This document shows positions 45,201-54,889 of a stretch of 64,000 nucleotides of DNA, one piece after another; position 1 is the first letter of the stretch; every line of letters begins with the position of its first letter. Made by a program: the position numbers and the translations under genes. The notes under the pieces were generated by a model. The model worked only from the letters and a program-made list of their open reading frames with translations. It did no database searches and was not told the origin of the DNA. Source of the stretch: Mycobacterium simiae (GTDB taxonomy: Bacteria; Actinomycetota; Actinomycetes; Mycobacteriales; Mycobacteriaceae); NCBI RefSeq assembly GCF_010727605.1, contig NZ_AP022568.1, positions 3,968,001-4,032,000 of the forward strand, written 5' to 3'.

Positions 45201-46013
45201 CTAGCGATCGGTGAAGTTCGGCGCGCGGCGCTCCTGGAACGCCGTTGCGCCTTCCCGTAAGTCGGCCGATCGCAACAAGATCGACTGCCCTCGATACTCA
45301 CGGTCCAGCGTGGCATCGAGCTCAGCCAGGGTGGCCGCATTGATCGCATCCTTAGTCTTGGCGAACGCCACGACCGGGCCGCGAAGCAACGTCGAAATCA
45401 CCTTGTCCACGTGGGCGTCGAAGTCCTCGGCCGGGTAGACCGCGGTAACCAGGCCTGCGGCGAACGCCTCGGCCGCCGAGAGCCGTTCGGCCAGCAGCGC
45501 CATCCGCATCGCGCGGATCCGGCCGATCGCCGCCGCGACCAACGCCGAGGCGCCGCCGTCGGGCATCAGTCCGATCTTGGTGAAGGCAAGCATGAAAAAT
45601 GCTGTCTCCGAAGCCAATACGATGTCGCAGGCCAAGGCGATGGAAACGCCGACACCCGCGGCTGGTCCCTGCACGACGGCGACCACCGGGTGCGGCAGCG
45701 CGGTGATGGCGCGGATCAGCCGGTTGACTTCCACAATGATCTCGTCCGGCGGAACACCGCCGCCGCCGGACATGTCGTCGGCGCTGATCCCTGCCCCAGA
45801 GCAGAACCCGCGGCCGGCGCCGCCCAACCGCACCACTTGCACGCGCGGGTCGGTGGCCGCGCTTTCCATCGTGTCGGCAAGCCCGGCGATCACCGGAGCG
45901 GTGAGCGAGTTCAGACTGTCCGGCCGGTTGATGGTCACCGACAGCACGCCGTCGGACAGGTTGACCGCCAGGTCGGCGGTGGAAGTCGGGAAGTCGAGCG
46001 TCGATTCCGGCAT
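45201..46013 (-). CDS. Enoyl-CoA hydratase/isomerase, PaaG-like
   Basis: A 270-residue crotonase of the Rv1141c/Rv1142c (echA10/11) region; only one copy is present here. The oxyanion-hole segment is RGFCSGAGIS. The usual GGGxEL Glu is replaced (PAAGVGVSIALACD), and the acid lies in IGLMPDGGAS, as in the isomerase PaaG. It is therefore more likely a double-bond isomerase than a hydratase. It is divergent from mcr. Confidence 0.85.
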   Translation of the reverse strand: MPESTLDFPTSTADLAVNLSDGVLSVTINRPDSLNSLTAPVIAGLADTMESAATDPRVQVVRLGGAGRGFCSGAGISADDMSGGGGVPPDEIIVEVNRLIRAITALPHPVVAVVQGPAAGVGVSIALACDIVLASETAFFMLAFTKIGLMPDGGASALVAAAIGRIRAMRMALLAERLSAAEAFAAGLVTAVYPAEDFDAHVDKVISTLLRGPVVAFAKTKDAINAATLAELDATLDREYRGQSILLRSADLREGATAFQERRAPNFTDR

Positions 46014-46125
46014 GGCCTCACCCTAACCACCGGTTGGGCGACCGGGCTGCGCGGCCGCCGAGCTCGGCTGCGAAGATGCCAAAGGGTTCGCACGCGTCAG
46101 CGCAGACGGAAGGTTGGTGGGCATC

Positions 46126-47208
46126 ATGGCCGGACCGCTCAAGGGGCTTCGGGTAGTGGAACTGGCCGGCATCGGGCCGGGGCCGCACGCCGCCATGATT
46201 CTGGGAGATCTGGGTGCGGACGTGGTGCGCATCGACCGGCCCGCCAAAGGTCCTGACGGCGTCGCCAAGGACGCCATGATGCGCAACCGGCGAGTGGTGA
46301 CCGCCGACCTGAAGTCCGACGAAGGGCGCGAACTCGTGCTCAAGTTGATCGCCAAGGCCGATGTACTGATCGAGGGCTACCGCCCCGGCGTCACCGAGCG
46401 GTTGGGTCTGGGACCCGAGGACTGCGCCAAGATCAACGACCGGTTGGTCTACGCACGGATGACCGGCTGGGGCCAGACCGGTCCGCGCAGCCAGCAGGCG
46501 GGCCACGACATCAACTACATCTCGCTGAACGGCATCCTGCACGCCATCGGTCGGGTGAACGAACGGCCGGTCCCGCCGCTGAACCTGGTCGGCGATTTCG
46601 GCGGCGGTTCGATGTTCCTGCTGCTCGGCATCCTGTCGGCGCTGTGGGAACGGCAGAGCTCCGGCAAGGGGCAGGTCGTCGACGCGGCGATGGTCGACGG
46701 CTCGAGCGTGCTGGTCCAAATGATGTGGCAGATGCGGGCCTCCGGAATGTGGACGGACGCGCGCGGCACCAACCTGCTCGACGGCGGCGCGCCCTACTAC
46801 GACACCTACGAGTGCGCCGACGGGCGCCATGTCGCGGTCGGCGCCATCGAGCCGCAGTTCTACGCCGCCATGCTGGCCGGGCTGGGTCTGGACGGGGCCG
46901 ACCTGCCCGGACAGAACGACGTCAGCCGCTGGCCCGAGCTGCGCGCCGTACTGACCGAGAAGTTCGCCAGTCAGGACCGCGATCACTGGGCCAAGGTGTT
47001 TGCCGACTCCGACGCGTGCGTGACCCCGGTGCTGGCGTTTGGCGAGGTCCACACCGAGCCCCACATCACCGAGCGCAACACCTTCTACGACGTGGACGGC
47101 GGTCTGCAGCCACGACCGGCGCCGCGGTTCTCCCGCACCGCCCCGGACACACCACGGCCCGCGGCACCGGTGACCGACGCCGCGGACGTGCTCAACGACT
47201 GGGTATAG
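46126..47208 (+). CDS. mcr: Alpha-methylacyl-CoA racemase
   Basis: A 360-residue class III CoA-transferase-family protein, very close in sequence to Rv1143 (MCR). Catalytic residues align to His127 ([13 protein letters not shown]) and Asp157 ([11 protein letters not shown]), equivalent to His126/Asp156 of the M. tuberculosis enzyme. It interconverts R and S forms of 2-methyl-branched acyl-CoAs, for example cholesterol side-chain intermediates. I use the ATG at 46126, which gives the MAGPL start known for Rv1143; the frame opens at 46114. The next SDR gene follows after 44 bp. Confidence 0.94.
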   Translation: MAGPLKGLRVVELAGIGPGPHAAMILGDLGADVVRIDRPAKGPDGVAKDAMMRNRRVVTADLKSDEGRELVLKLIAKADVLIEGYRPGVTERLGLGPEDCAKINDRLVYARMTGWGQTGPRSQQAGHDINYISLNGILHAIGRVNERPVPPLNLVGDFGGGSMFLLLGILSALWERQSSGKGQVVDAAMVDGSSVLVQMMWQMRASGMWTDARGTNLLDGGAPYYDTYECADGRHVAVGAIEPQFYAAMLAGLGLDGADLPGQNDVSRWPELRAVLTEKFASQDRDHWAKVFADSDACVTPVLAFGEVHTEPHITERNTFYDVDGGLQPRPAPRFSRTAPDTPRPAAPVTDAADVLNDWV

Positions 47209-47214
47209 TTCCCA

Positions 47215-47228
47215 ACCAACAAGTTGGT
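47215..47228. promoter_or_regulatory. Inverted repeat ACCAAC-aa-GTTGGT before the Rv1144-like gene
   Basis: Perfect 6-bp arms separated by AA, within CCAACCAACAAGTTGGTCGG. It lies 24 bp upstream of the SDR start and just after the mcr stop. This is operator-like, of TetR size, and different from the tandem-TetR motif (ACCAAA/TTTGGT). The binder is unknown. Confidence 0.5.
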
Positions 47229-47252
47229 CGGCAATACGACGAAAGGACCTGC

Positions 47253-48017
47253 ATGGAGATCAAAGACGCCGTCGCCGTCGTCACCGGGGGTGCCTCGGGG
47301 CTGGGTTTGGCCACGACCAAGCGGCTGCTCGATCGCGGTGCCCAGGTCGTGGTCATCGACCTGCGCGGCGAGGAAGCGGTCCGCGAGCTCGGTGAGCGTG
47401 CCCGCTTTTGCCAAGCCGACGTTACCGATGAGGCCGCCGTCGGCAAAGCCCTGGACACGGCGGAGGCGATGGGCCCGCTGCGGATCAACGTCAACTGCGC
47501 CGGGATCGGTAACGCCATCAAAACGCTGTCCAAGGACGGCCCGTTTCCGCTGGACGGCTTCAAGAAGGTCGTCAATGTCAACCTGATCGGCACCTTCAAC
47601 GTGCTACGGCTGGCCGCCGAACGGATCGCCAAGACCCAACCGATCGGTCCCGAAACCAGCCCGGAACGCGGTGTCATCATCAACACCGCCTCCGTGGCGG
47701 CCTTCGAAGGTCAGATCGGCCAGGCCGCCTACTCCGCATCCAAGGGTGGTGTCGTCGGAATGACACTACCCATCGCCCGCGACCTGTCCCGCGAGCTGAT
47801 TCGCGTAGTGACCATCGCGCCCGGATTGTTCAAGACGCCGCTGCTGGGCTCGCTGCCCGAGGAGGCGCAGGCGTCGCTGGGCAAGCAGGTCCCGCACCCC
47901 GCCCGGCTCGGCGACCCCGACGAGTACGGTGCCCTGGCCGTGCACATCGTGGAGAACCCCATGCTCAACGGCGAGGTGATCCGCCTCGACGGCGCCATCC
48001 GGATGGCCCCGCGCTGA
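47253..48017 (+). CDS. Short-chain dehydrogenase, 3-hydroxyacyl-CoA dehydrogenase type II-like (Rv1144)
   Basis: A 254-residue classical SDR. It has [16 protein letters not shown] near residue 11, [11 protein letters not shown], the catalytic Ser in [13 protein letters not shown], and YSASKGG. The layout follows human HSD17B10, a 3-hydroxy-2-methylbutyryl-CoA dehydrogenase. Together with mcr it suggests processing of branched acyl-CoAs. An AAAGGAC site precedes the ATG. The transcript is closed by a strong hairpin at 48051-48092. Confidence 0.88.
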   Translation: MEIKDAVAVVTGGASGLGLATTKRLLDRGAQVVVIDLRGEEAVRELGERARFCQADVTDEAAVGKALDTAEAMGPLRINVNCAGIGNAIKTLSKDGPFPLDGFKKVVNVNLIGTFNVLRLAAERIAKTQPIGPETSPERGVIINTASVAAFEGQIGQAAYSASKGGVVGMTLPIARDLSRELIRVVTIAPGLFKTPLLGSLPEEAQASLGKQVPHPARLGDPDEYGALAVHIVENPMLNGEVIRLDGAIRMAPR

Positions 48018-48050
48018 CGGGCCGATTAGCCACTCAAAACGAAGAGCCCG

Positions 48051-48092
48051 AGCACACAGAAACCCCCGCCACGGCGGGGGTTTCTGTGTGCT
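48051..48092. terminator. Perfect 20-bp stem-loop terminator
   Basis: The left arm 48051-48070 and right arm 48073-48092 (AGCACACAGAAACCCCCGCC and its complement) pair without a mismatch around a 2-nt loop. No U-tract follows. It lies 34 bp after the SDR stop and 82 bp after the end of the convergent small gene, so it can serve both strands. Confidence 0.85.
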
Positions 48093-48173
48093 AACAAGAT
48101 CAATGCGATCGGTGGAACCAACGTGAGACTGAGGGTTCGGCCATCAGTAGCCGGGCGAGCAAGCTCATGATGA

Positions 48174-48305
48174 TCAGCTCGCGTTGGGAAGCGGGTGCCA
48201 GTCTTCAAGCTGCTCGGAGGTCTCGCCTTCCACCAGCACGTCGCCGTGGTAGAGGGCCTCGAAGTCAACCTTGATGACGTCTGCGCTGAAGTCGTCGATC
48301 CACAT
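48174..48305 (-). CDS. Candidate 43-residue acidic protein
   Basis: An ATG at 48303-48305 opens 43 codons ending in TGA. The product starts MWIDDFSADVIKVDFEALYH and ends QLEDWHPLPNAS, with about 11 acidic and only one Lys residue. Nearly all codons end in G or C, as in the neighbouring genes, which supports coding. The ribosome binding site is weak (AGGCTC). It lies between a strong terminator and the mmpL13 upstream region. I do not recognise a family, and conservation in other mycobacteria would be the test. Confidence 0.55.
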   Translation of the reverse strand: MWIDDFSADVIKVDFEALYHGDVLVEGETSEQLEDWHPLPNAS

Positions 48306-48608
48306 GACACTGAGCCTAAGAGCAACCATTAAGGATTCATTGAGTCACGATTCGGAAAATTGTGGCAATTTACTCGCGAGTAGGGTTCTCGGCGGTCGGC
48401 ACCCATTTTCGGGTCGTGAGCAGCTTATATAGCGCTTGATTTTCTAGCCGGACTCTTAATCTTCACGGGTTTGAAACCCCGTCGAACCAGACCGGGTCCT
48501 GCGCCGTACCACCAAGAGGAGTTGTTTGACACCTGTCACTTACCGGGTCTAGGTTACCGCGAATATGGTGCGCGCCCCGCGGGACCGCGACCGGGGGAGG
48601 AAGCATAG
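48306..48608. other. Upstream region of mmpL13
   Basis: 303 bp, more AT-rich than the surroundings. It contains the perfect palindrome TACTCGCGAGTA (48371-48382) and the inverted repeat GGGTTTgAAACCC near 48468-48482. A GGGGGAGGAA ribosome site precedes the mmpL13 ATG. No other gene is evident. Confidence 0.5.
48371..48382. promoter_or_regulatory. Perfect 12-bp palindrome TACTCGCGAGTA
   Basis: A TetR-like operator candidate about 227 bp before the mmpL13 start and 66 bp before the start of the small acidic gene on the other strand. No cognate regulator is adjacent. Confidence 0.4.
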
Positions 48609-50933
48609 ATGCTGCCAAGGATCGCTCGGTTGGCCATCGCCGCACCGCGTCGCATCATCGCGGTCGGGATCCTGGTGTTCGTCGCCGCGGCGATCTTCGG
48701 CCTCCCGGTCGCCCAGCGCCTGGCGCCCGGCGGCTTCCAAGATCCCAACTCGGAATCCGCGCGGGCTATCACGGCGCTGACCGACAAGTTCGGGCAGAGC
48801 GGGCAGCAAATGTTGATCCTGGTGACCGCGCCCCAAGGAGCCCGCAGCGACCAGGCCCGCAAGGTCGGCGGCGACCTCGTGAACGAGCTGACGCATTCGC
48901 CGTTGGTCTACAACGTGTCCTCGCCGTGGACCGCCCCGGCGGCCGCCGCCGCCGATCTGATCAGCAAAGACGGCAAGTCCGGCCTGATCGTGGTCAACCT
49001 CAAGGGCGGGGAGACCAACGCGCAGAACAACGCCCAAACCCTGGCGGATCGCTTCGTTCACGATCGCGACGGCGTGACGGTGCGCGCCGGTGGATCGGCG
49101 ATGCAGTACGCCCAGATCAACACCCAAAACCAGGCCGATTTGCTGGTAATGGAGATGATCGCGCTGCCGCTCAGCTTCCTGGTGCTCATCTGGGTCTTCG
49201 GCGGGCTGGTTGCCGCGGCGTTGCCGATGGCACTTGGCGCGCTCGCCGTCGTCGGCTCGATGTCGGTGCTGCGGCTGGTCACCTATACCGCCGAAGTGTC
49301 GATCTTCGCGCTCAACCTGAGCACCGCGATGGGCCTGGCGTTGGCGATCGACTACACCCTGTTGATCGTCAGCCGCTACCGCGACGAGCTGGCCGAGGGC
49401 AGCGACCGGGAGGAGGCGCTGATCCGGACCATGGCGACCTCGGGGCGCACGGTGCTGTTCTCCGCCGTGACGGTCGCGCTGTCGATGTCGGCGACGGTGC
49501 TGTTCCCGATGTACTTCCTCAAATCCTTCGCCTACGCCGGCGTTGCGACCGTCGCATTCGTCGCGATTGCGTCGATCGTGATCACCCCGGCCGCGATCGT
49601 GCTGCTGGGGCCGCGACTGGACGCGCTGGACGCGCGCAAGCTGGTGCGGCGCATCGTGCGCCGACCCGAGCCCGGCCACAAGCCGGTCGAGCAGCTGTTC
49701 TGGTACCGGTCCAGCAAGTTCGTCATGCGTCGCTGGCTGCCGATCGGGGCGGCCGTCATCGCGTTGCTGTTGCTGCTCGGAGCTCCGTTCCTCCAGGTGA
49801 CCTGGGGCTTCCCCGATGATCGGGTGCTGCCGCAGTCGTCGTCGTCACATCAGGTCGGCGACCAGCTGCGTACCAACTTCGCGCACGATTCGGCCACCTC
49901 GGTACCGATCGTCATCCCGGACGCGCGCGGCGTCAGCCCGGCCGACCTCGACACCTACGCCGCCGGCCTGTCGCGGGTGCCCGACGTGTCGGCGGTCTCG
50001 GCACCGAGCGCAACGTTCGTCAACGGTAACCGGGTCGGGCCGCCCGCGGCCGCCGCCGGATTGGCCGACGGCAGCGCGTTTTTGACCGTCAACAGTTCGG
50101 CGCCACTGTTTTCCACGGCGTCCGACGTCCAGCTCAAACGGTTGCATCAGGTGCCCGGGCCCGCGGGCCGCGCGGTCGAGATGGCCGGCGTCGCGCAGGT
50201 CAACCGGGACAGTGTCGACGCGGTGACCGACCGGCTGCCGACGGTGCTAGGCGTGATGGCCGCGATCACCTTCGTGTTGCTGTTCCTGCTGACCGGCAGC
50301 GTGGTACTGCCCGTGAAGGCGTTGATGTGCAACGTCTTATCGCTGACGGCGGCGTTCGGGGCGCTGGTATGGATTTTCCAGGATGGCCATCTGGGCGCGC
50401 TGGGGACGACGCCCAGCGGCACCTTGGTCGCCAACATGCCGGTGCTGTTGTTCTGCATCGCGTTCGGCTTGTCGATGGACTACGAAGTGTTCCTGATCTC
50501 CCGGATCCGGGAGTACTGGCTGCAGTACCGGCCGACCCTGTCGACCGCCAAGGCGGCCCACGCGGCCAACGACGAGGCGGTGGCGCATGGCGTGGCCCGC
50601 ACCGGCCGAGTCATCACCGCGGCCGCGCTGGTGATGTCGATGTCGTTCGCCGCGCTGATCGCCGCGCATGTGTCGTTCATGCGGATGTTCGGGCTGGGTC
50701 TGACGCTGGCGGTGTTCGCGGACGCGACCCTGGTGCGGATGGTCCTGGTCCCGGCGTTCATGCATGTGATGGGCCGGTGGAACTGGTGGGCGCCCCGGCC
50801 GCTGATGTGGTTGCACGAGCGATTCGGCATCAGCGAGGGGCCCGCTGAACCCGCGCCGGTCCCCGAGCCGCCCATCCCGGTGCAGCACAACGGTCATCCG
50901 GTGAGCGAATCGGTGACGAAAATCGGGGGTTGA
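48609..50933 (+). CDS. mmpL13: MmpL-family RND lipid transporter, intact MmpL13
   Basis: A 774-residue protein with the two-part RND layout. There is a first membrane block with AIDYTLLIVSRYRDEL (Asp-Tyr pair of TM4), a porter domain, and a second block with LSMDYEVFLISRIREY (Asp-Tyr pair of TM10). MmpL proteins export cell-envelope lipids. In H37Rv the locus is split into mmpL13a and mmpL13b (Rv1145/Rv1146); here the frame is continuous. Its ribosome site is GGGGGAGGA. The methyltransferase gene follows after 48 bp. Confidence 0.9.
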   Translation: MLPRIARLAIAAPRRIIAVGILVFVAAAIFGLPVAQRLAPGGFQDPNSESARAITALTDKFGQSGQQMLILVTAPQGARSDQARKVGGDLVNELTHSPLVYNVSSPWTAPAAAAADLISKDGKSGLIVVNLKGGETNAQNNAQTLADRFVHDRDGVTVRAGGSAMQYAQINTQNQADLLVMEMIALPLSFLVLIWVFGGLVAAALPMALGALAVVGSMSVLRLVTYTAEVSIFALNLSTAMGLALAIDYTLLIVSRYRDELAEGSDREEALIRTMATSGRTVLFSAVTVALSMSATVLFPMYFLKSFAYAGVATVAFVAIASIVITPAAIVLLGPRLDALDARKLVRRIVRRPEPGHKPVEQLFWYRSSKFVMRRWLPIGAAVIALLLLLGAPFLQVTWGFPDDRVLPQSSSSHQVGDQLRTNFAHDSATSVPIVIPDARGVSPADLDTYAAGLSRVPDVSAVSAPSATFVNGNRVGPPAAAAGLADGSAFLTVNSSAPLFSTASDVQLKRLHQVPGPAGRAVEMAGVAQVNRDSVDAVTDRLPTVLGVMAAITFVLLFLLTGSVVLPVKALMCNVLSLTAAFGALVWIFQDGHLGALGTTPSGTLVANMPVLLFCIAFGLSMDYEVFLISRIREYWLQYRPTLSTAKAAHAANDEAVAHGVARTGRVITAAALVMSMSFAALIAAHVSFMRMFGLGLTLAVFADATLVRMVLVPAFMHVMGRWNWWAPRPLMWLHERFGISEGPAEPAPVPEPPIPVQHNGHPVSESVTKIGG

Positions 50934-50981
50934 GGATCGGCTCACGGCCTTATAGTGGGCCCGTTTGAGTCGGAGGGTGGG

Positions 50982-51620
50982 ATGACGACAGCAACAGCGA
51001 CGCTCGACAACCGGTTCTTCGCGCGGGTGTGGCCGATCGTAGCCAGCCACGAAACCGAGGCGGTGCGGGCGCTGCGCCGCGAGAACCTGGCCGGCTTGTC
51101 GGGCCGGGTGCTCGAGGTCGGCGCCGGAATCGGCACCAACTTCCTTAACTATCCGCAGGCCGTCCGGCAGGTCGTGGCCATGGAGCCCGAGTCGCGACTG
51201 GCCGCGCGGGCGCGGGTGGCCGCCGCGGCGGCGCCCGTCCCGATCGTCCTGACCAACCAGACCGTGGAGCAGTTCAGCGCCGACGAGCCCTTCGATGCGG
51301 TTGTCTGCTCGCTGGTGCTGTGCTCCGTGCAGGATCCGGTGCTGGTGCTGCGGCATCTGTACACGTTGCTGCGCCGGGACGGCGAGTTGCGCTACCTCGA
51401 ACATGTGGCCAGCGCCGGCCTGCGGGGCCGGCTGCAGCGGTTCGCCGACGCCACCGTGTGGCCGCGGTTTCTCGGTAATTGCCACACCCATCGCGACACC
51501 GAACGCGCAATCCGCGACGCCGGCTTCGAGGTGCTGACGTCCCGGCGGGAGTGGACGCTGCCGGCCTGGTCGCCGATGCCGGTATCGGAGCTGTTGTTGG
51601 GCCGCGCGCGCAGACCGTAG
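50982..51620 (+). CDS. SAM-dependent methyltransferase (Rv1147 type)
   Basis: 212 residues from the ATG at 50982, with GGAGGGTGGG before it. SAM-binding motif I is VLEVGAGIGTNFLNYP; motif II/III region is VVAMEPESRLAARARV, then VVCSLVLCSVQDPVLVL. It is a class I methyltransferase resembling PmtA/Methyltransf_11 phospholipid methyltransferases. Its place directly after mmpL13 suggests the lipid cargo or its precursor as substrate, which is inference. Confidence 0.85.
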   Translation: MTTATATLDNRFFARVWPIVASHETEAVRALRRENLAGLSGRVLEVGAGIGTNFLNYPQAVRQVVAMEPESRLAARARVAAAAAPVPIVLTNQTVEQFSADEPFDAVVCSLVLCSVQDPVLVLRHLYTLLRRDGELRYLEHVASAGLRGRLQRFADATVWPRFLGNCHTHRDTERAIRDAGFEVLTSRREWTLPAWSPMPVSELLLGRARRP

Positions 51621-51635
51621 CCGGACCGGCGGCGG

Positions 51636-52352
51636 CTACTTCAGCAGGGCGGGGAGCCGGCGCAGCAGCCCGGGCAACGCCTGACTCGCCGATTCGCGGA
51701 TGCTGATGGTCGCGTTCGCGGACAACGGCGTGGGCTCGGGGTTGACCTCGATCACCGCGGTGCCGCGGGAGAGGGCAAGGTCGGCCAGGCCCGCCGCCGG
51801 GTAGACGATCGCCGAGGTCCCGACCACCACCATCACGTCGGCAGACTGGGTCGCCTCGACCGCCTGATGCCAGGGCCCCTCGGGCAGCTGCTCACCGAAC
51901 CACACGATGTCGGGCCGGATCAGCCCGCCGCAGTGGCCGCAGCGCGGCGGCTGCACCTCCAGTGCCGGTTCGGGCATCAGGGGCAGTGTCTCGGTATAGG
52001 GCAAATCACAACTCGCGCAACGGAACTCGAAGAGACTGCCGTGCAGATGATGTACCGCGGTGCTGCCCGCCCGCTCGTGCAGGTCGTCGACGTTCTGGGT
52101 GATGACGCTGACATCGGCGTAATCCTCCCAGGCGGCGATGGCCCGGTGGCCGTCGTTGGGGGCAACGTTGGCCACCAGATAGTGCCGCCACAAGTACCAG
52201 CCCCACACCCGCTCGGGGTTGTCCCGCCAACCTTGCGTGCTGGACAGCTCGTAGGGATCGAACCGCGCCCACAGCCCGTTTTTGTCGTCGCGAAATGTCG
52301 GCACTCCGCTTTCCGCGGAGATTCCCGCCCCGCTGAGCACCGCGACTCGCAT
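51636..52352 (-). CDS. NAD-dependent protein deacylase (sirtuin)
   Basis: 238 residues, the length of Rv1151c. Motifs are [14 protein letters not shown] (8-21), TQNVDDLH (85-92), catalytic His104 (HLHGSLFE) and zinc cysteines 112, 115, 138 and 141. Tyr53 and Arg56 (WYLWR) form the YxxR pair that in SIRT5 and Rv1151c favours succinyl- or malonyl-lysine. It should therefore act mainly as a desuccinylase. It converges on the methyltransferase gene and is divergent from a GntR regulator with a 37-bp gap. Confidence 0.93.
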   Translation of the reverse strand: MRVAVLSGAGISAESGVPTFRDDKNGLWARFDPYELSSTQGWRDNPERVWGWYLWRHYLVANVAPNDGHRAIAAWEDYADVSVITQNVDDLHERAGSTAVHHLHGSLFEFRCASCDLPYTETLPLMPEPALEVQPPRCGHCGGLIRPDIVWFGEQLPEGPWHQAVEATQSADVMVVVGTSAIVYPAAGLADLALSRGTAVIEVNPEPTPLSANATISIRESASQALPGLLRRLPALLK

Positions 52353-52389
52353 GTCACCAACATAGCGGTGGTGGAGTAATACTGGATAC

Positions 52390-52764
52390 GTGGAGCTGGG
52401 CGAATGGCTGCGCGTCGACCTGAAGGCAGGCCGGCCGTTGTTCGATCAGCTCCGGACGCAGGTCATCGAAGGCGTCCGGGAAGGGGCGTTGCCGCCCGGC
52501 ACCCGATTGCCGACCGTCCGCGAGCTGGCCGGTCAACTGGGCGTGGCCGTCAACACCGTCGCGCGCGCCTATCGCGAGCTGGAAACCGCCGCGATTGTCG
52601 AAACCCGGGGCCGCTTCGGCACTTTCATCGCCCGTTACGATCCGACCGACGCCGCGATGGCGGCCGCGGCCCGCGAGTACGTGCACGTCGCCCATGGGCT
52701 CGGCCTGACCAAGGCCGACGCGCTGCGCTACGTCGAGGCGGTGCCCGACCCTGCCGAGCGCTAG
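52390..52764 (+). CDS. GntR-family regulator, YtrA type
   Basis: A 124-residue protein starting at GTG. The wHTH contains [40 protein letters not shown] and the wing [11 protein letters not shown]. The short helical tail of about 50 residues is typical of the YtrA group, whose members usually control ABC transporters. It is the Rv1152 equivalent. Its start is 37 bp from the sirtuin start, and its stop overlaps the convergent methyltransferase gene. Confidence 0.88.
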   Translation: MELGEWLRVDLKAGRPLFDQLRTQVIEGVREGALPPGTRLPTVRELAGQLGVAVNTVARAYRELETAAIVETRGRFGTFIARYDPTDAAMAAAAREYVHVAHGLGLTKADALRYVEAVPDPAER

Positions 52765-53597
52765 TCGAATTCCAGCAGCGTCAGGCACGGCCGCAGCGGG
52801 GCGAGCGCCGGCACGCGGTAAAGCATGGACACGGCGACGTTCAACGCGCGACCGCGTCCCGGCGGCAGCCGCAGATCGTGAACCGCGCGAACACCTGGCA
52901 CGGTGTTGACCAGATCGGCCGCCTGCGCGGTGGACAGGGCAAACGGCATCGGCGGACCCTTGTACCGGGTCGAGGCCCGTACCCCGGACTTGCTTACCTT
53001 GGGCATCCAGACCGGGGGCAGATCGAAGATCATCCGACCGCCGGGAAAAGCCTTGGCGCACTGGGCGATCAACGCCAACGACTGCTCGGGTTGCAGATAC
53101 ATCAGCAACCCCTCTGCGGTGACGAAGACGCCGCCGGCGGGGTCGACCGCCTCCGTCCAGCTGTAGTCCAGCACCGACTGGGCGCGCAGGGTCACGCGCG
53201 GTGCGGGTGGCAGCAGCCGGGTCCGCAGCTCGATGATCTCGGGCAAATCGACTGTCAGCCAACGAAATCGGCCATCCGGTAACGCCGCGTGCAACCGGTA
53301 GACGCTGGTTTGCAAGCCCTCGGCCAGGGCCACCACCGTGGCGGTCGGATGTTCAGACAGGTAGGCCAGCGTCTGAGCGTCGAAGAGGCGCGCGCGCAAC
53401 GCGATGTCTTGATGCGTGCGGCCGAACTTCCCGAAGTCGTAATCGATGGCCCCCGCAAGCCGGATCGCCATCGGATCGTCGAGGAGGCGATCGGGGCGGG
53501 CTGCCTCCCGGGCCCGCGAATTCAGCGTCAACAACGCGGTCTCGGGAATGCCGCCGATGCAGACCTTCTCCTTGCGGCGATCTTGGGCAGGGGTCAT
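52761..53597 (-). CDS. omt: LCM/PPM1-type O-methyltransferase (Rv1153c)
   Basis: 278 residues from the ATG at 53597; the frame opens at 53615. The family opening [21 protein letters not shown], then [15 protein letters not shown] (SAM motif with ALAEGL), [13 protein letters not shown] and [10 protein letters not shown] match leucine carboxyl methyltransferase-like proteins. In bacteria these are often tied to polyketide or lipid methylation. The DUF1697 gene ends 10 bp before its start on the same strand, so they may share a transcript. Confidence 0.85.
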   Translation of the reverse strand: MTPAQDRRKEKVCIGGIPETALLTLNSRAREAARPDRLLDDPMAIRLAGAIDYDFGKFGRTHQDIALRARLFDAQTLAYLSEHPTATVVALAEGLQTSVYRLHAALPDGRFRWLTVDLPEIIELRTRLLPPAPRVTLRAQSVLDYSWTEAVDPAGGVFVTAEGLLMYLQPEQSLALIAQCAKAFPGGRMIFDLPPVWMPKVSKSGVRASTRYKGPPMPFALSTAQAADLVNTVPGVRAVHDLRLPPGRGRALNVAVSMLYRVPALAPLRPCLTLLEFD

Positions 53598-53607
53598 CGC
53601 CGAAACC

Positions 53608-54150
53608 CTACCCACCGTCGCGGTCGCAGATCAGCAAAAGTTTGGTCAGGGTGCGCAGGTTGCGGGTCGTCGTGGACGACTTGTACCTCGGCTTGCCCAT
53701 CGTCTTGCCGATCGTGCTGTCCAGGGTGGCGCCCTTGGGGACTTGCCAGTAGACGACGCCTTCGCCCGGGCTGATCTTCTCGTCGGCGCCGGCCCCATCG
53801 GCCAGCGCGCACAGTTCGTCGAGCACTGCGGGCTCGGCGACGAAGGTGACGTAGGACTGATACCCGTCGACCTCCGGCTTGAACGGGTACGCGTCGACGA
53901 TGGCGCGCACCGTGCCGGTGTCGTAGACCAGCACCCAGGCGTCGTAGCCGAGGTTTTCCCGGAGAGCGGCTTCGGCGTTCTTGCGCACGACCGCGGCCGT
54001 GGCGGACGACTCGAGCAGCACGTTCCCACTCGCCAAGATGGTGCGCACAGCGGTGAACCCGGCGTCGGTCAGGGCGGTCGCCACGTCGGCCATCTTCACA
54101 TTGACGCCGCCGACGTTGACGCCCCGTAACAACACCGCATAGCTGGCCAT
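53608..54150 (-). CDS. DUF1697 protein
   Basis: 180 residues from the ATG at 54150. The opening MASYAVLLRGVNVGGVNVKM and the segment TRNLRTLTKLLLIC are the family signatures. The fold is conserved across bacteria but its function is unknown. It is the Rv1154c equivalent by position and is divergent from the F420-binding protein gene with a 46-bp gap. Confidence 0.85.
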   Translation of the reverse strand: MASYAVLLRGVNVGGVNVKMADVATALTDAGFTAVRTILASGNVLLESSATAAVVRKNAEAALRENLGYDAWVLVYDTGTVRAIVDAYPFKPEVDGYQSYVTFVAEPAVLDELCALADGAGADEKISPGEGVVYWQVPKGATLDSTIGKTMGKPRYKSSTTTRNLRTLTKLLLICDRDGG

Positions 54151-54187
54151 AACCCGATTGGAGCAGATCGATACCAGACAGACGTAG

Positions 54188-54640
<453 letters not shown>

Positions 54641-54658
54641 TCGGGCTAAGCTGCCGCT

Positions 54659-54853
54659 ATGGCCGAGTCGAACTCCAAGCAGGACGCTGTGGGGGCAGAG
54701 GACGAGAACAAGCGCAAGTTTCGCGAAGCCCTGGAGCGCAAGATGTCCAAGACATCTGGGGGATCCGAACACAAGGATGGGGGCGGCAAGCAGTCGCGGG
54801 CGCACGGCGCGGCGGGTGGCGGCCGTCGGGAGTTCCGCCGCAAGAGCGGCTAG
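54659..54853 (+). CDS. Small basic DUF5302 protein
   Basis: 64 residues, rich in Lys, Arg, Gly and Ser: NKRKFREALERKMSK, then a Gly/His/Ser linker ending GGRREFRRKSG. This is the small actinobacterial DUF5302 family. It is probably unstructured and may bind nucleic acid or act as a chaperone-like tag; the function is unknown. It is co-directional with the F420-binding protein gene. Confidence 0.8.
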   Translation: MAESNSKQDAVGAEDENKRKFREALERKMSKTSGGSEHKDGGGKQSRAHGAAGGGRREFRRKSG

Positions 54854-54889
54854 TCGTCAAAGCTATTGTGGGACAGGGCTTTCCGTCGT

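Noticed and set aside
48026..48325. A 99-residue minus-strand frame across the terminator
   Set aside because: It runs through the perfect 20-bp hairpin and has Ser/Thr/Arg-rich low-complexity content. The 43-codon frame at 48174-48305 has better codon bias.
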